The notes under the pieces: model-generated
What the model was told of the DNA's origin: nothing
Database searches by the model: none
The model's input: only the letters and a program-made list of their open reading frames with translations
Shown here: positions 17,416 through 26,451 of the stretch, in pieces
Numbering within the stretch: the stretch's first letter is position 1
How the letters are laid out: the number at the start of each line of letters is the position of its first letter
Made by a program: the position numbers and the translations under genes
NCBI RefSeq assembly: GCF_029910095.1
Contig: NZ_CP094526.1
Location: forward strand, 2,108,001-2,172,000
Length of the DNA stretch: 64,000 bases
Origin: Bradyrhizobium sp. ISRA464
Lineage (GTDB): Bacteria > Pseudomonadota > Alphaproteobacteria > Rhizobiales > Xanthobacteraceae
Direction: 5' to 3'

Positions 17416-19218
17416 ATGATCAATGAAAAGACCAAGCGACCGGCCGCGATCCGGTTCGTGCTTCCATTCGTCTTCTGCCACTGGCTGGAACAGCCGTTGC
17501 GCGCCTCTGTCGTCACGGCGGGATTCCTCGGCGCGACCGCTGCCGACCTGTTCATGCCGGTCTATTCCGGGCGTCTGGTTGATGCGCTGACCGCGGGCGC
17601 CTCCGATCCTGTCGCGCGTCATGCCGCGATGATCGCGTTCGGCGCGATTGTCGCGCTCGGCGCGCTGTCGGTGATCCTGCGGCTCGTGGGCATTGAGACG
17701 ATCGTGCCGTTCACGCTGAAGACGATGTCCGATGTCGGGCAGCAGGCGTTCATGCGCGTGCAACGCTTCTCGACGGATTGGCACGCCAACTCGTTCGCGG
17801 GTTCGACCGTGCGCAAGATAACGCGCGGCATGTGGGCGCTCGACCTGTTGAACGACACCATCCTGATGGCGCTGTTGCCGTCGCTGGTGGTGCTGGTCGG
17901 CTCGATGATCCTGCTCGGCATGCACTGGCCACAGCTCGGCGCGGTGATCGCGGTCGGCTCGGTGATCTATGTCGCCATGACGATGGCGTTCCAGGTCAGC
18001 TACGTCGCTCCGGCCGCGCGCGTCTCCAATGCGTGGGACACCAAGGTCGGCGGCACGCTGGCGGATGCCTTGACCTGCAACGCGGTGGTGAAGTCGTTCG
18101 GCGCCGAGATGCGCGAGGACGCACGGCTTGCCGGCGTCATCAGCCGCTGGCGCAGGCGGGTGCGGCGGACCTGGTTCCGTTACAACCACACCGCGACCGC
18201 GCAGCTCGTGGTGCTGTTGTGCTTCCGCGCGTCCGTGATCGGCGGAGCGATCCTGTTGTGGGCGGCGGGCCACGCTACGCCGGGCGACGTCACCTATGTG
18301 CTGACCAGCTACTACATCATCCACGCTTACTTGCGTGATGTCGGCATGCACATCAACAACCTGCAGCGTTCGGTGAACGACATGGAGGAGCTGGTGCAGA
18401 TCCATGGCGAGCCGCTCGGCATTGTCGACGCCGTCGACGCGCGCCCGATCGACATCCAGGGCGGCCGCATCGTGTTCGACGACGTGACGTTCCACTATGG
18501 CGGGCATCGCCGCCCGCTCTATGACGGGCTGTCGGTCGACATCCGCGCGGGCGAGCGCGTCGGCCTGGTCGGGCGCTCGGGCTCCGGCAAGACCACCTTC
18601 GTCAAGCTGGTGCAGCGGCTCTACGATGTCTCCGGCGGCCGGATCCTGATCGACGGTCAGGACATCGCGGATGCGACGCAGCAGTCGCTGCGCAGCCAGA
18701 TCGCGATCGTGCAGCAGGAGCCGATCCTGTTCCACCGGACGCTGGCGGAGAACATCGCCTATGGCCGTCCCGGCGCCGGCATGGACGTGATCGAGCAGGC
18801 CGCGCGGCTTGCCAATGCGCACGACTTCATCATGCGGCTGCCGAAAGGCTACGGCACGCTGGTGGGCGAGCGCGGCGTCAAGCTGTCGGGCGGCGAGCGG
18901 CAGCGCGTGGCGCTGGCACGCGCCTTCCTGGCCGATGCGCCGGTGCTGATCCTGGACGAGGCGACCTCGAGCCTCGATTCGGAATCGGAGGCGCTGATCC
19001 AGGAGGCGATGGAGCGGCTGATGAAGGGCCGGACCTCGATCGTGATCGCGCACCGGCTGTCGACGGTGCGCAGCATGGACCGGATCTTGGTGTTCGATCG
19101 CGGCGAGATTGTCGAGCAGGGCACGCACAAGGCGCTGACAGCGCGACCGGGCGGCATCTACCGCGGCCTGTTCGAGCGCCAGGTGACCGAGTTCGACCGG
19201 ATCGACGCGGCGGAGTGA
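17416..19218 (+). CDS. ABC exporter half-transporter (fused permease and ATPase)
   Basis: 600 residues from the ATG at 17416; the frame is open further upstream but this start keeps the usual length. The N-terminal type I exporter membrane domain (six helices, about 15-320) is followed by a nucleotide-binding domain with Walker A GRSGSGKTT, signature LSGGERQR, Walker B VLILDEATSSLD and the H-loop IVIAHRLST. It should form a homodimer, or pair with another half-transporter, exporting a lipid, peptide or drug. The substrate is not evident; no adjacent partner gene. Confidence 0.9.
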   Translation: MINEKTKRPAAIRFVLPFVFCHWLEQPLRASVVTAGFLGATAADLFMPVYSGRLVDALTAGASDPVARHAAMIAFGAIVALGALSVILRLVGIETIVPFTLKTMSDVGQQAFMRVQRFSTDWHANSFAGSTVRKITRGMWALDLLNDTILMALLPSLVVLVGSMILLGMHWPQLGAVIAVGSVIYVAMTMAFQVSYVAPAARVSNAWDTKVGGTLADALTCNAVVKSFGAEMREDARLAGVISRWRRRVRRTWFRYNHTATAQLVVLLCFRASVIGGAILLWAAGHATPGDVTYVLTSYYIIHAYLRDVGMHINNLQRSVNDMEELVQIHGEPLGIVDAVDARPIDIQGGRIVFDDVTFHYGGHRRPLYDGLSVDIRAGERVGLVGRSGSGKTTFVKLVQRLYDVSGGRILIDGQDIADATQQSLRSQIAIVQQEPILFHRTLAENIAYGRPGAGMDVIEQAARLANAHDFIMRLPKGYGTLVGERGVKLSGGERQRVALARAFLADAPVLILDEATSSLDSESEALIQEAMERLMKGRTSIVIAHRLSTVRSMDRILVFDRGEIVEQGTHKALTARPGGIYRGLFERQVTEFDRIDAAE

Positions 19219-19283
19219 ATGGCGGCGCGCGGCTGACGGGCTGATGTCCGGTTACTCGCGCGCCGCTGGGGGCTCCGCGCGCG

Positions 19284-20027
19284 CTATCTCGCCGCAAATC
19301 CGCTCCACAGCAACCCGATGCCGGAGAGGACGAGCAACCCCAGCACGACGTCGGAAAAATTGCGGTCGCTCATCGCGTGATAGACGCGGGAGCCGAGCCA
19401 GGCGCCGAGCAGCGTGCCGGGAAAGGCGCAGAGCACCAGCCAGACGATCTCGGCCTTGACCAGGCCGCTTGCAATCTGCACGCACAGCGCGGTCGCAAGG
19501 ATCGTGAAATTGAAGGTCTGGAAGACGCCGCGCCGCTCCGCCTTGCCCCAGCCGCGAAGGCTGGCCCACAGGATGGGAAGCGGACCGGACAGGCCGGCGA
19601 GGCCGCCGAGGATGCCGCCGGCAAAGCCGATCGCCGTGTCGGCCCATTTGCCGCCGAAGCGGATCGCCGTCGGAGTTCGCTGGAAATAAAGCACGACGGG
19701 AAACACCACCAGGAACACGCCGATGGTCCGCTTGAACACGATCGGATCGGCATGCGCGATCAGCAGGATGCCGATCGGTACACCGGCGAGACCGCCGAGG
19801 ATGAAGGGCCAGATCAGGCGGAAATCGATTATCTTCCAGATCGACGGCAGCGTCGAGACCTGCGCGATCACCGAGCAGATCAGCACCAGCGGCACCGCCA
19901 GCGTCGGCGGCAGAACGTAGAGCCAGATGCCGAGCGCCATCAGCGCGGTGCCGAAGCCGGCGAGGCCGGATACGAATCCGCCGGCCAGCGCGCCGGAGAA
20001 CAGGATCGCGTAGCTCGCCGCGGTCAT
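19284..20027 (-). CDS. TauE/SafE-family (TSUP) membrane permease
   Basis: 247 residues with seven to eight hydrophobic helices and the GGFVSGLAGFG-type glycine-rich motif near the N-terminus repeated as AGGILGGLAGLSGPLP in the second half, the internal duplication typical of this family. Members export or import sulfite, sulfoacetate or related organosulfur anions across the inner membrane. No sulfur-metabolism gene is adjacent, so the substrate is open. It is divergent from the alpha/beta hydrolase gene. Confidence 0.88.
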   Translation of the reverse strand: MTAASYAILFSGALAGGFVSGLAGFGTALMALGIWLYVLPPTLAVPLVLICSVIAQVSTLPSIWKIIDFRLIWPFILGGLAGVPIGILLIAHADPIVFKRTIGVFLVVFPVVLYFQRTPTAIRFGGKWADTAIGFAGGILGGLAGLSGPLPILWASLRGWGKAERRGVFQTFNFTILATALCVQIASGLVKAEIVWLVLCAFPGTLLGAWLGSRVYHAMSDRNFSDVVLGLLVLSGIGLLWSGFAAR

Positions 20028-20135
20028 CGTCGTCTCATTTTCTTGGTCATTGCGGCGACGTTTACACGACGACAGCAGCGGGTACTATTCGAAATCTCGG
20101 CTCTTCAACCATAATCGAAACTGGAAGCGTGCCCC

Positions 20136-20861
20136 ATGATGACGAGTTCGTCCAAAACCTTTCTGGTCTGTCACGGCGCCTGGTCGGCGGGATGGGCGTG
20201 GAAGAAGATGCATCCGCTGATGCAGGCCGCCGGGCACCGGCTGGTCACCCCGAGCTACACCGGGCTCGGCGAGCGCGCGCATCTCGCCAATCCGTCGATC
20301 GACCTGGAAGCGCACATCGCGGACATGCTTGCCGTCATCAGATATGAGGACCTGCGCGACATCGTGCTGCTCGGCCACTCCTATGGCGGCATGGTCGCGA
20401 CCGGCGTCGCCGATCGCGCGCGCGAGCGCGTGGCGCAGCTGATCTATCTCGATGCCTTCGTGCCGCGCGACGGACAATCGCTGTTCGACCTCAACGAAGT
20501 TGCGATCGAGAAGATGCGGGACGCCGCGCGGAACGGTGACGGCTGGCGCATCCCGCCGATGCCGACGCCGCCGGACACCTCGCCCGCCGACGTCGAATGG
20601 CTGACCGCGCGCCGCGCCGACATGCCGCTCAAATGTTTCGAGCAGAGGCTGACGCTGCAGCACGGCGAGCCAGCATTGCCGCGCAGCTACATCTACGCCA
20701 CCCGCATCACGCCGGCCGATACCTTCGGGCAATTTGCGAAGCGCACGAAGGCCGAGGCCGGCTGGCGCTATTTCGAGATCGACGCCAGCCACGCGCCGAA
20801 CGTCACCGCGCCGGAGGCGCTGATGGCGCTGTTGATCGAGATCGCGGCTCGGCCAGCATAG
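20136..20861 (+). CDS. Alpha/beta-hydrolase, EstC-like esterase
   Basis: 241 residues. Motifs include the oxyanion-hole HGAWSAGWAW near residue 14, nucleophile elbow GHSYGG at about 86-91, and a C-terminal SHAPNVTAP with the catalytic His. The compact size without a lid and the HGAW pattern match the EstC/salicylate-esterase-like branch of alpha/beta hydrolases. The substrate, probably a small ester or amide, is unknown. Confidence 0.87.
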   Translation: MMTSSSKTFLVCHGAWSAGWAWKKMHPLMQAAGHRLVTPSYTGLGERAHLANPSIDLEAHIADMLAVIRYEDLRDIVLLGHSYGGMVATGVADRARERVAQLIYLDAFVPRDGQSLFDLNEVAIEKMRDAARNGDGWRIPPMPTPPDTSPADVEWLTARRADMPLKCFEQRLTLQHGEPALPRSYIYATRITPADTFGQFAKRTKAEAGWRYFEIDASHAPNVTAPEALMALLIEIAARPA

Positions 20862-21115
20862 GAACTGGTCGGCGCGCATCACACGACACATGTCGCATTT
20901 TCGAAAACGTTGACCAATCGGCCAAGACCCGGCGGCCCGCTGGTGTCGCTTGCCGTCGCGATGCACCTGCTGGCGGCGCTGACGGGATCAGCTTCAGGCC
21001 GCTTGACCATCGCGCTCGCCGCCGTGATCGCAATCGGAACTGCAGTCGGGTCGTGCTGACGCCCGGCGAACCGCGTCCGCTGGAAGCGATCGACATCCTG
21101 CTCAGGGCCCGTTGG
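20862..21115. other. Intergenic region, nothing firm
   Basis: A hydrophobic open frame from about 20911 to 21059 (with ATG near 20959, MHLLAALTGSASGRLTIALA) is present, but no ribosome-binding site or family match supports it. Otherwise nothing was seen between the hydrolase and the convergent small gene. Confidence 0.3.
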
Positions 21116-21289
21116 TCAGGTCTCCTTGTCTGCGAGTTGAATCCCTTCATCTCTCAGCGCCTTGAGCAGGGCCTGGACGTCCTCAAGCGAGAGCTCTTTC
21201 GGGCACAGCTCGTTGAGCTGATCGGAGGTGACAGCGCCGGTCCGATCGTTGATTTCGCGTGCAGCCTCGATGATCTTCCGCAGGTCCAT
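21116..21289 (-). CDS. 57-residue protein resembling sigma-70 region 1.1
   Basis: ATG at 21289 with AAGGGA eight bases upstream; stop at 21116-21118. The product starts MDLRKIIEAAREINDRTGAV, continues TSDQLNELCPKELSLEDVQA and ends QLADKET. The pattern x-G-x-V-T-x-D-x-L-N-x-x-x-P followed by S-x-E-D-V/I-x-x-L-L-x-x-L-x-x-x-G-I matches the helical N-terminal region 1.1 of RpoD-type sigma factors, which masks DNA-binding surfaces in free sigma and occupies the RNA polymerase DNA channel. No other sigma region is present. It begins 11 bases after the TPR gene stop on the same strand, so the two are probably co-transcribed. A role in modulating RNA polymerase is inference. Confidence 0.7.
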   Translation of the reverse strand: MDLRKIIEAAREINDRTGAVTSDQLNELCPKELSLEDVQALLKALRDEGIQLADKET

Positions 21290-21299
21290 CTGGAATCCC

Positions 21300-22958
21300 T
21301 TACGCGGCAGCTAGCGCCGTTCGTCGACAGAAGCAGGATGCCTTGATAGGGATCTCCGCGCGCGCCTGCGCGAGATCGAGCCGCTGCTTGATCAGCGCGC
21401 TCTCGACCTTCTCGCCGCGCCGAGCCAGGCATTCGTGCAGCCCGTGGAGCGACCACAGATTGTCCGGATGCTGGCAGGCCCGACTTAGCTTGCCATCAAG
21501 GCCGAGATCGGAGCGGTAGACCGCCTCGGCTTCCTCGATTCGTCCTTGCTCGAGCAGCAACGCGCCGAGCGCATGGCGGGGCGGCTGCATCCATCCCCAT
21601 GGCTCATCGTAGGGCAACGCGTCGGAGAGCTCGACTGAGCCGCGCAGATGCGCGAACGCAATGTCGTAATTGCCCTTGCGGTATTCCAGCTCGCCATTGA
21701 GCATCGCCTCGGCGACATTGAGCAGGTTCGAGACCTTGTTGTTGTGCACGAGTCTGCTCTCCGGCACGCGGGCCTTCGCTGCCGCAAACAGGGCCTTCTC
21801 GGCTTCGGCCTTGGCGACATTGCCAAGCGCGGAATGCGCGACCGCCTTGGCGTAGTGGATCATGGCCGTCACCGAGCAGTAGAGGTGGCGATCCTCCGGC
21901 AGCTCTTGTTCGATGATCTCGCGCCATTTTCCGAAGCGCACGAGAACGTGCTGCTTCATCGTCAGATAGCCTTCGAGGAAATCGGCCATCGGCGGCGATT
22001 GAATTCGCAGAACCGGCTCCGGCACCGTAGCGATCAACTGCTCGGCCGCCGCAATGGCGGGTGTGTACTGGCCAAGGAACATCGCGCCGTAGATCGCGAA
22101 GTGGAAGTTGTGGACGACATAGATCAAATAGACGCCCGGATCGTCCGAATAGGCGAGGAAGCTCCGGTCGGCCTTCAGCGCCTTTTGATTGTAGAGCAGG
22201 ACGTCGTTGTATTGACCGCACAACACATCGAGATGCGTCGGCATGTGGATCAGGTGACCGCCGTCGGGCACGATCGCGCGCAACCGGTCGCCGGCCCGCA
22301 TCGCCAGCTGCGGGAAGGGCGACATCTCCATCAGATGGACGTAGAGATGCAGCAGGCCCGGGTGATTCCACGACGCCGGGACTTTGTCGAACGCGCCTTC
22401 GAGGAGCGCTCTGCATTCCTCGGTGCCGGCTCCTTCCGTCGGCCTGCCGGAGGCTAGGTCCCACATCTGCCACGGCGTTTCGTTCATGATCGCTTCGGCA
22501 AGGACGGCGCGGACCTCGATGTCATCGGGAAAGTCCTTGAACACTTTGCGCATCTTTGCCGTGAAGGCCTTGTCCCACGGCGTCATGTCGTCGATCGCCT
22601 CGCGCTGCGGATAACGCGCGGGCAGGGCGTTGATCATCGCCTGCTCGACTGGACTTGCCTTCCCAGCATGCGCGAGCGCCTGCTGCATGGCATCGTAAGA
22701 GGCCGACAGCGCCATCTGCCGCCCCTGCGGGTCATAGCGAACCCATGGCAGATTGTAGTTCGGCCCCGCGGCATAGCTGATGCCCCAATGCGCCATGGCG
22801 CATTCGCCGTCATGCTGGAGCGCCTTCTGGAAGCACTTGATGGCCTCGCCATGGTTGAAGCCGAACACCCAGTTGAGCCCGCGGTCGAACCAAAGCTGGG
22901 CGTCGGGGGAGGACGTGGTGACTTTGCGGCTGTACGGCCCGAGATCAAAGTAGGTCAT
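21300..22958 (-). CDS. Large tetratricopeptide-repeat protein
   Basis: 552 residues from the ATG at 22958 (AGGA eight bases upstream; starts MTYFDLGPYSRKVTTSSPDA). TPR-type helical pairs are visible: LWFDRGLNWVFGFNHGEAIK, CFQKALQHDGECAMAHWGIS, and later ALLLEQGRIEEAEAVYRSDL. There is no signal peptide or membrane segment. It resembles the uncharacterised cytoplasmic TPR proteins of this length in proteobacteria, which keep the AHWGISYAAGPNYN-like segment. It probably acts as a protein-interaction scaffold. The sigma-1.1-like gene follows immediately. Confidence 0.82.
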   Translation of the reverse strand: MTYFDLGPYSRKVTTSSPDAQLWFDRGLNWVFGFNHGEAIKCFQKALQHDGECAMAHWGISYAAGPNYNLPWVRYDPQGRQMALSASYDAMQQALAHAGKASPVEQAMINALPARYPQREAIDDMTPWDKAFTAKMRKVFKDFPDDIEVRAVLAEAIMNETPWQMWDLASGRPTEGAGTEECRALLEGAFDKVPASWNHPGLLHLYVHLMEMSPFPQLAMRAGDRLRAIVPDGGHLIHMPTHLDVLCGQYNDVLLYNQKALKADRSFLAYSDDPGVYLIYVVHNFHFAIYGAMFLGQYTPAIAAAEQLIATVPEPVLRIQSPPMADFLEGYLTMKQHVLVRFGKWREIIEQELPEDRHLYCSVTAMIHYAKAVAHSALGNVAKAEAEKALFAAAKARVPESRLVHNNKVSNLLNVAEAMLNGELEYRKGNYDIAFAHLRGSVELSDALPYDEPWGWMQPPRHALGALLLEQGRIEEAEAVYRSDLGLDGKLSRACQHPDNLWSLHGLHECLARRGEKVESALIKQRLDLAQARAEIPIKASCFCRRTALAAA

Positions 22959-23050
22959 GCCGTTTGTCCTGATGCAGCAGCGCCGGTTCGGCACCCTATC
23001 AAAAAGCCCCGGTCCATCACAGCGCGTGCGAAGTGGTACCACCAAATGGC

Positions 23051-23081
23051 GAGGGGCCCGGCGTGCTGCGCCGAGCCCCTC
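23051..23081 (-). terminator. Hairpin downstream of rnpB
   Basis: The minus strand folds GAGGGGCTCGGCG / CGCCGGGCCCCTC (13 pairs, one G-U) around a CAGCA loop ten bases beyond the RNase P RNA 3' end. The following sequence has only a short TTT, so the U-tract is weak. Confidence 0.6.
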
Positions 23082-23090
23082 ATTTGCAGA

Positions 23091-23507
23091 GCATCAGCCG
23101 GCCTGTAAGCCGGGTTCTGTAGGGCACCATTCTCGCGAATGGTACGTGACGGCCATTCCTCTGGGACAAGGTTTGCACCTCGCCTCAAGCAACCTACCCG
23201 GACAGCGGGCCTGACATCGCCCTGCAGTGTTATCGCGATGTCGCGAACTGACCGCGTTGCCGTCCCTATTCGGTTTTGCTCCCGGTGGGGTTTGCCATGC
23301 CGTCGCCGTTGCCGGAAACGCGGTGCGCTCTTACCGCACCTTTTCACCCTTACTTCCTCCGAGGAGGGAGCGGTTCGTTCTCTGTGGCACTTTCCCTGGG
23401 GTTGCCCCCGCCGGATGTTATCCGGCACCGCATGTCGATGGAGCCCGGACTTTCCTCTCCCGCGGCCTTTCGGCACTTGCGGGAGCGGCCGTCCAGCCGA
23501 CTGACGC
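23091..23507 (-). ncRNA. rnpB: RNase P RNA (bacterial type A)
   Basis: About 417 nt, catalytic RNA of ribonuclease P, which matures tRNA 5' ends. The minus strand carries the universal core word GAGGAAAGTCCGGGCTCC near the 5' end (23435-23452) and the 3' core ACAGAACCCGGCTTACAGG. The ends form a 12-bp P1 helix: GCGTCAGTCGGC (23496-23507) pairs with GCCGGCTGATGC (23091-23102), including two G-U pairs. The GGATAACATCC hairpin and the P3-P4 layout match alphaproteobacterial type A RNAs. Ends were set by the P1 helix and may be off by a few bases. Confidence 0.95.
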
Positions 23508-23512
23508 CCTAT

Positions 23513-23541
23513 GGCATGGGGGTTTTGATCCGCCGCGTCAA
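23513..23541 (-). promoter_or_regulatory. Probable sigma-70 promoter of rnpB
   Basis: On the minus strand TTGACG (23536-23541) is followed after 17 bases by CATGCC (23513-23518), with the RNA 5' end about six bases further. The -35 is close to consensus and the -10 weak, as is usual in this GC-rich group. Confidence 0.5.
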
Positions 23542-23699
23542 GCGGTTGCGATGGTTAATCCAGCCGCATCCGTGATTTTCGGCGCCGGGTGTCGAGCACA
23601 GCGCCGGAACCACGCCGGCGGCGGCTGCGCATTGTCATTTCTGCGCTTGCCAGCGCGAGCATCCGGGCCCAGAGCAGGTTCGGAATGAGCAGGAGATGA

Positions 23700-24143
23700 A
23701 TGATGAATATTGCTGCAGCCGTGGGAGAAGCGGTACTCAACGGTGCGTCCGATGCGGTCGTTGCGACCGATCGCGAAGGCCGCATCACGTTCTGGAATCC
23801 CGGCGCGGTCAGGATCTTCGGCTTCTCGGCCGAGGAAGCCGTCGGACAATCGCTTGACCTCATTGTTCCCGAAGGCCTGCGCGCACGCCACTGGGCCGGC
23901 TATCGCCACGTCATGGAGACGGGAACCAGCCGTTACGGTCATGGCGACCTGCTTTCGGTGCCCGCTCTCGCCAAGGATGGCCGGCGTATCTCCGTCGAAT
24001 TCACCATTGTGATGCTGCACGACGCCGGGCAGCAGGTCGTCGGCACGGCGGCCGTCATGCGTGACGTGACCAAACGCTTCGAGGAGATGAAGGAGTTGAG
24101 ACGCCGGCTGGCGCAGTCCGAGCAGGCCAAAACCCATCCATGA
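23700..24143 (+). CDS. PAS-domain S-box sensor protein (single domain)
   Basis: 147 residues starting at ATG 23700 with AGGAG just upstream. One PAS fold (about residues 8-130) with the S-box features DAVVATDREGRITFWN, GFSAEEAVGQ and VVGTAAVMRDVTKR, then a short helical tail of about 17 residues ending RLAQSEQAKTHP. There is no kinase, cyclase or DNA-binding output, so it should sense a ligand or redox state and signal through a partner. The partner is unknown. Confidence 0.87.
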   Translation: MMNIAAAVGEAVLNGASDAVVATDREGRITFWNPGAVRIFGFSAEEAVGQSLDLIVPEGLRARHWAGYRHVMETGTSRYGHGDLLSVPALAKDGRRISVEFTIVMLHDAGQQVVGTAAVMRDVTKRFEEMKELRRRLAQSEQAKTHP

Positions 24144-24216
24144 GGCCGGACCGAATTGCCGCGGGCGCGGCGCGCAGTTACGTTTCTGCGCCGCGCTAAA
24201 AAATTCTCCACTACGA

Positions 24217-24243
24217 TGTCGTTGTGCGTGTCGCCCGTTCGAC
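24217..24243 (+). promoter_or_regulatory. Candidate ECF42-type promoter
   Basis: TGTCGT, a 17-base spacer, then CGAC, 40 bases before the YCII-protein start. The published ECF42 target motif is TGTCGA near -35 with CGA at -10; one base differs in the -35 here. Autoregulation by the downstream sigma factor is a guess from family practice. Confidence 0.3.
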
Positions 24244-24282
24244 TGGGTGTCGGCGATCCAGCCGACCAAGAGGAGATTTCAA

Positions 24283-24636
24283 ATGCAGTACCTGCTGTTG
24301 ATCTACCGGAACGAAGCGGACTTGGCCCATACGAACCCCGACGAGCGCAAGAAAGTCTCGGCGGAGTACGCCGCCTACACCCAGTCCATCATCCAGAGCG
24401 GTCATTTCAAGGCCGGCGACGGCCTGCAGCCCACGACCACCGCGACCACGGTGCGGGTCCGCGACGGCAAGATCCTGACCACCGATGGCCCGTTCGCGGA
24501 AACCCGCGAGCAACTCGCCGGCTACTATCTGGTCGACGCCAAGGACCTCGACACCGCGCTCGGCCTCGCCGCGCGAATTCCCGGCGCCAAGACCGGCTCG
24601 ATCGAGGTCCGCCCGGTGATGATCTACGACAATTGA
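24283..24636 (+). CDS. YCII/DGPF-domain protein, partner of ECF sigma factor
   Basis: 117 residues from the ATG at 24283, preceded by GAGGAGA. It starts MQYLLLIYRNEADLAH and carries the DGPFAETREQLAGYYLVDA motif that names the DGPF/YCII-related family, a ferredoxin-like fold. Proteins of this type are regularly encoded beside ECF42 sigma factors and are part of their target operons; their biochemical role is unknown. The sigma factor gene follows 75 bases downstream on the same strand. Confidence 0.88.
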   Translation: MQYLLLIYRNEADLAHTNPDERKKVSAEYAAYTQSIIQSGHFKAGDGLQPTTTATTVRVRDGKILTTDGPFAETREQLAGYYLVDAKDLDTALGLAARIPGAKTGSIEVRPVMIYDN

Positions 24637-24711
24637 CGACGGAGCCGTGATGTCCGGGATGCTCGCGCAAGGTGCGTGCGTCCCGGAACGACGTTTCTCC
24701 GAGAGCACGTC

Positions 24712-25947
24712 ATGACCCCAGGCGACATCGAGAAGATCTTTCGCGACGAGGCGGGGCGGGCGCTGGCCACGCTGATCCGCCTCGTCGGCGATTTCGATCT
24801 TGCCGAGGATTCCCTGCAGGATGCCTTCGCGGTGGCGCTGCAGCGCTGGCCGATCGGCGAGCCGCCGTCCAATCCTCGCGCATGGCTCGTCAATGTCGGC
24901 CGCAACAAGGCGATCGACCGCGTGCGCCGCGCCGCGACCTTTCGCGGCAAGCAGCAGGAACTGACGCATCAGATGCATCTCGATGCGGAACCATCGGCCG
25001 AACCGGCCGATGCCACGCTTGATGACGACATGCTGCGGCTGATCTTCACCTGCTGCCATCCGGCCTTTGCCGAGGAGGTTCAGGTCGCACTGACGCTGCG
25101 CACGGTGTGCGGGTTGACCACGGCGCAGGTCGCGCGTGCGTTCCTTGTGAGCGAAGACGCGATGGCGCAGCGGCTGTTGCGCGCCAAGCAGAAGATCAGG
25201 CTCGCCGGCATTCCCTATGAGGTGCCGGAGCGCGAAGCGCTCGAGCCGCGGCTCAACGGCGTGCTCGCGGTGATCTATCTCGTCTTCACCGAAGGCTATG
25301 CCGCCACCGCGGGCGAGGACCTGATGCGGCCGGATCTGGCGCGGGAGGCGATCCGGCTGGCGCGGCTGCTCGATGCATTGATGCCCGCGCGCGGCGAGAT
25401 CAAGGGATTGCTGGCGCTGATGCTGCTGCACGACGCGCGCCGCGCCGGCCGCCAGACCACGGGCGGCGACATCGTGTTGCTCGAGGAGCAGGACCGCACG
25501 CTGTGGGATTTCAACCAGATCGCCGAAGGCCTGAGGCTGGTCGAGCAGGCGCTGCGGATGCCGGGCCGGCCGCAATCCTATGCGGTGCAGGCCGCGATCG
25601 CCGCGCTGCACGCGCGGGCGCCCAATTATAATGACACCGACTGGCCGCAGATCGCGGGCCTCTATCAGGTGCTGTTGCGGATCAGTCCATCGCCGGTGAT
25701 CGAGCTCAACCACGCCGCCGCGGTGTCGATGGTCGACGGTCCGGCGCGCGCGCTCGACCTGATCGATGCGCTTGAGGCACGCGGTAGGCTGAAAGGATAC
25801 GAGTTGCTCCCCGCGGTGCGCGCCGACCTGTTACGGCGGCTCGGCCGCAATGAGGAGGCGCGAAAAGCGTATCTCCTCGCGACCGATGCCACGCAATTGG
25901 AGCCGTTGCGTCGACTCTATGCACGGCGCATAGCGGAGATGAGGTGA
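24712..25947 (+). CDS. ECF-type RNA polymerase sigma factor, ECF42 group
   Basis: 411 residues from the ATG at 24712. Region 2 ([40 protein letters not shown]) and region 4 ([20 protein letters not shown]) occupy about the first 180 residues. A C-terminal extension of about 220 residues contains the DUF6596-like [19 protein letters not shown] segment and helical TPR-like repeats. This extension plus linkage to a DGPF/YCII gene defines the ECF42 group, which has no anti-sigma factor and is thought to be controlled through its own C-terminal domain. Confidence 0.9.
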   Translation: MTPGDIEKIFRDEAGRALATLIRLVGDFDLAEDSLQDAFAVALQRWPIGEPPSNPRAWLVNVGRNKAIDRVRRAATFRGKQQELTHQMHLDAEPSAEPADATLDDDMLRLIFTCCHPAFAEEVQVALTLRTVCGLTTAQVARAFLVSEDAMAQRLLRAKQKIRLAGIPYEVPEREALEPRLNGVLAVIYLVFTEGYAATAGEDLMRPDLAREAIRLARLLDALMPARGEIKGLLALMLLHDARRAGRQTTGGDIVLLEEQDRTLWDFNQIAEGLRLVEQALRMPGRPQSYAVQAAIAALHARAPNYNDTDWPQIAGLYQVLLRISPSPVIELNHAAAVSMVDGPARALDLIDALEARGRLKGYELLPAVRADLLRRLGRNEEARKAYLLATDATQLEPLRRLYARRIAEMR

Positions 25948-26011
25948 CGTCACCTCATCTTCGTGCATCAACCATCAACGAGCGCCAGCGGACGCGCGAC
26001 GTTCGACGTGC

Positions 26012-26248
26012 TCAATAGCCCTGTTTTGTCGTTCCACCGCCGTTCGTTTTTTGATTCGCCGTTCCGCTCGGCTTTTGGGTCGCTGTTCCACTCGATTTTC
26101 CGCTCGACATGCCGGTCGTGGTGCCGGGTGTCATCTTCTTCGCATGATGGACCTTGTGGGTCTTGTGCTGCATCGTCATGGCGCCTGCGGCTGCCGGAGC
26201 GACGGCGAGGCCGATGGCGACAGCGCCTGCAATGAGTGCTTTGAACAT
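26012..26248 (-). CDS. Small secreted Lys/His/Thr/Gly-rich protein
   Basis: 78 residues from ATG 26248 with GGAGAT upstream. It starts with a signal peptide (MFKALIAGAVAIGLAVAP, cleavage near AAAGA), followed by a basic His/Lys-rich piece (HKTHKVHHAKKM) and a Ser/Thr/Gly/Lys low-complexity tail. The mature protein of about 50 residues would be disordered and periplasmic. His clusters could bind metal. No family recognised. Confidence 0.65.
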   Translation of the reverse strand: MFKALIAGAVAIGLAVAPAAAGAMTMQHKTHKVHHAKKMTPGTTTGMSSGKSSGTATQKPSGTANQKTNGGGTTKQGY

Positions 26249-26451
26249 GGACCAATCTCCAGTCAAACTGCCCCAACAAAAAAATCGGCGCGATGGTGAA
26301 AAGTTCCCGTTCGGGCACGCTCATCCGGCCGGAAATTATCGGATCGGATTCCTTTGCCGATTTCGTCGTTGCGAGGCAGGTCGCGCAGGCTCCGCAAGGG
26401 GCAAGCGAGGCCGCGCCTCTGCACCGCAGTGAGCTTAGCGATGTGGATCGG

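Noticed and set aside
20911..21059. Hydrophobic 49-codon frame between the alpha/beta hydrolase and the sigma-1.1-like gene
   Set aside because: No ribosome-binding site, no ATG at its beginning and no recognised family; kept only as a note.
23227..23688. Plus-strand open frames over the RNase P RNA
   Set aside because: The region is a structured RNA on the minus strand with the universal core sequences; the frames are incidental.
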